Source of the DNA: Thiomicrorhabdus xiamenensis
GTDB taxonomy: Bacteria; Pseudomonadota; Gammaproteobacteria; Thiomicrospirales; Thiomicrospiraceae
Reading direction: 5' to 3'
Assembly (NCBI RefSeq): GCF_013282625.1
Contig: NZ_CP054020.1
Span: 2,480,001-2,544,000 of the forward strand
DNA: 64,000 nucleotides
The first letter of the stretch is position 1, and every line of letters starts with the position of its first letter. The notes under the pieces are model-generated. The model made no database searches and was not told where the DNA came from. It worked only from the letters and a program-made list of their open reading frames with translations. Position numbers and translations under genes: made by a program. Of this stretch, positions 62,299 to 64,000 are shown piece after piece.

Positions 62299-64000
62299 AT
62301 GATGAATAAATGGATACTCCCTCTACTGCTTCTGACCTTAAGTATAGATTCATTCGCTCAAGTCGATATTGAACAGGCCCATCAAGCTTATCAAGCCGAA
62401 AATTATCCGAAAGCACTCAAACTTTTTGAAGAAGCCTGCAATGAGAACCAGGCATCAGCCTGCGCAATGCTAGGCTTTATGTATGACCAGGGGGAAGGGG
62501 TTAAACAAGATCAATCCAAAGCGATAACCCTTTATCAACGAGGCTGTGACGGCGGGAATTCTGTAGGCTGTTTCAACATTGGCATCATAAATAATCAAAT
62601 GCAGAACTTTTCAGCTGCCCTCAAATATTTCCAACGTTCATGCGATTTGGGTAATGCTGATGGCTGCACGATTCTTGGCGAAATGTATGACGGAGACAAA
62701 GGAATACCGGAAGACAATATCAAAGCGGTAAATTATTACCGAAAAGGTTGCGAAGGAGGGAGCTCTGTCGCCTGCCTTAACCTCGGCATCATGTATAAAG
62801 AGGGAGAAGGCGTAAAGCAGAACACATCTCAGGCAATGAACTTCCTGACCAAGGCCTGCGAAAATGGAAACGCTGAAATATGCAATCATGTCGGCGTTCA
62901 ATATTATGAAGGCAATGGAGTTGAACAGCATGTCGGAAAAGCGACTCAGTTTTTCCGAAAAGCCTGCAACGGCGGCAATGAAACAGGTTGCAGCAATCTA
63001 GCCAAGATGAATTCGCAAGACAAGGAAGAGTACCAAGATCAAGCCGATGCTGCCTATGATGCTCAAGATTACACCAAGGCCGCTCAACTGTATCAGAAAG
63101 CGTGCGATTCAGGACAAATGCTAGCCTGTAATTCTCTTGGCGTGATGCTTGTTGAAGGACGAGGTGTTACACAAAGTCATTTGCAAGCAGTCAAACTGTT
63201 TAAACACTCCTGTGATGCTGGAAATGCCACCGGTTGTGATTACCTTGGTGGAATGTATTTTAGCGGCAAGGGCGTTGAAAAGGACATTAATAAAGGCATT
63301 GAATTAGCTGACCGCGCCTGTAAAGGCAAAGAAGGTCATGCCTGTCTCATGCTGGGAGGATTTCTATACGATGGTTCCATTATTTCCCGCAACATACCAC
63401 AGGCAATCAAATACTTTTCCCAAGGGTGTGATTTGAATATCGCTGAAGCCTGTCGGCATGCCGGAAATATCTACGGCAATGGTGATGGCATTGAAAAGGA
63501 TGACAAGAAAGCTTTTCTATTCTTTAAGCGCGCCTGTGATTTAGGAGATGGAATGGGGTGTACAAATTACGGCGTTAGCTATGCACTCGGAGAGGAAGCT
63601 CCTCAAGATTATTCCAAAGCCATCAGTCTGTTCTCAAAAGGTTGTGATCTTAAGGATGGTCAAGGCTGTGTCAGTGCCGGATACTATTATGAAATCGGCA
63701 GAGGAGTAGAAAAAAACCTGGCTGAAGCTTCTCGTTTTTACCAAAAAGCCTGTGATTTAGATAATGCTAAAGGGTGCAGATTTCTAAGTGATTTTTATCT
63801 GAACGGAACAGATGGAACTAAAGACCTTCTTCTCGCAGAAAAGCTTTCTCAAAAAGCCTGTGATCTGGGTGATTCCAACGGCTGCACTGTTCTTGCAACG
63901 GTTTTTTATCGCAAAAAAGAGTTTAAAAAAATGGGCGCCTTGCTAAGAAAAGAGTGTGATAGAAATATTGCAGATGCATGCGTCACTCTCGGCTTTGGTC
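62299..64000 (+). CDS. secreted Sel1-repeat protein with paired cysteines (Hcp-like), truncated by window edge
   Basis: The frame from ATG 62299 stays open to the end of the window (567 codons plus one base). A signal peptide (MNKWILPLLLLTLS...FAQ) is followed by at least a dozen Sel1 repeats of about 36 residues. Each has a GxGVxxD-type turn and Cys at repeat ends (ACAMLGFMYDQGEGV; GCFNIGIIN; ACLNLGIMYKEGEGV). The repeat cysteines suggest disulphide-stapled hairpins as in Helicobacter cysteine-rich proteins. Such solenoids usually mediate protein binding in the periplasm. C-terminus not visible. Confidence 0.85.
   Translation, partial: MMNKWILPLLLLTLSIDSFAQVDIEQAHQAYQAENYPKALKLFEEACNENQASACAMLGFMYDQGEGVKQDQSKAITLYQRGCDGGNSVGCFNIGIINNQMQNFSAALKYFQRSCDLGNADGCTILGEMYDGDKGIPEDNIKAVNYYRKGCEGGSSVACLNLGIMYKEGEGVKQNTSQAMNFLTKACENGNAEICNHVGVQYYEGNGVEQHVGKATQFFRKACNGGNETGCSNLAKMNSQDKEEYQDQADAAYDAQDYTKAAQLYQKACDSGQMLACNSLGVMLVEGRGVTQSHLQAVKLFKHSCDAGNATGCDYLGGMYFSGKGVEKDINKGIELADRACKGKEGHACLMLGGFLYDGSIISRNIPQAIKYFSQGCDLNIAEACRHAGNIYGNGDGIEKDDKKAFLFFKRACDLGDGMGCTNYGVSYALGEEAPQDYSKAISLFSKGCDLKDGQGCVSAGYYYEIGRGVEKNLAEASRFYQKACDLDNAKGCRFLSDFYLNGTDGTKDLLLAEKLSQKACDLGDSNGCTVLATVFYRKKEFKKMGALLRKECDRNIADACVTLGFG

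Overview
The window reads as chromosomal DNA of a Gram-negative gammaproteobacterium. Evidence is the housekeeping set (gmk-rpoZ-spoT-ridA, aroKB, rpoH, purT), Tat-type and lipoprotein signals, a beta-barrel porin, and many sigma-54 elements. The mix of an N-methylglutamate pathway, cyanase, ovothiol synthesis and NrtA/CmpA-like transporters suggests a marine member of the Methylophaga / Hydrogenovibrio-Thiomicrorhabdus neighbourhood. That placement is inference from gene content. No phage, complete insertion sequence or CRISPR array was seen.

Layout. 0-4.5 kb: end of an unidentified gene, two small membrane proteins (one PsiE-like), a tRNA-Leu(TAG)/tRNA-Phe(GAA) pair with a near-ideal promoter, and three phosphorelay parts without a histidine kinase (receiver; Hpt; receiver plus a degenerate Hpt). 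4.7-19.6 kb: a nitrogen module. It holds an XRE-cupin regulator, glnK-amtB, an acetyltransferase, a class-I glutamine amidotransferase, and a ten-gene minus-strand operon: purU, mgdABCD (sarcosine-oxidase-like), gmaS, mgsABC and folD. This encodes the N-methylglutamate route for methylamine, with its one-carbon product passed through tetrahydrofolate to formate. 20-23.8 kb: a ferric-iron ABC transporter with a Fur-like site.

24-43 kb: an accessory scavenging region with sigma-54 signals. Cyanase (cynS) faces a three-gene operon (OsmC-like protein, acyl-CoA-dehydrogenase-fold flavoprotein, rubredoxin-fused reductase). Next come a porin, a NifA-type activator, a Rof-like Rho inhibitor, one NrtA/SsuA-type ABC transporter, a PAS-type sigma-54 activator, a second CmpA/NrtA-type ABC transporter behind a strong sigma-54 promoter, and a NifX-like / thioesterase / TDT-transporter trio. 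The substrate of the OsmC-flavoprotein-rubredoxin module is unknown. It is the best candidate here for an undescribed system: the flavoprotein lacks the usual catalytic Glu and the OsmC protein lacks its second Cys.

43-64 kb: mostly core genes. These include a pyruvate kinase of the K+-independent sequence type with a long N-terminal extension, an SCP2-like protein, purT, a FliS-like orphan, rpoH, a DUF1275 membrane protein, the ovothiol genes ovoA-ovoB, an unknown lipoprotein, a hexose-6-phosphate mutarotase, aroB-aroK, gmk, rpoZ, spoT, ridA, and a cysteine-bearing Sel1-repeat protein that runs off the right edge.
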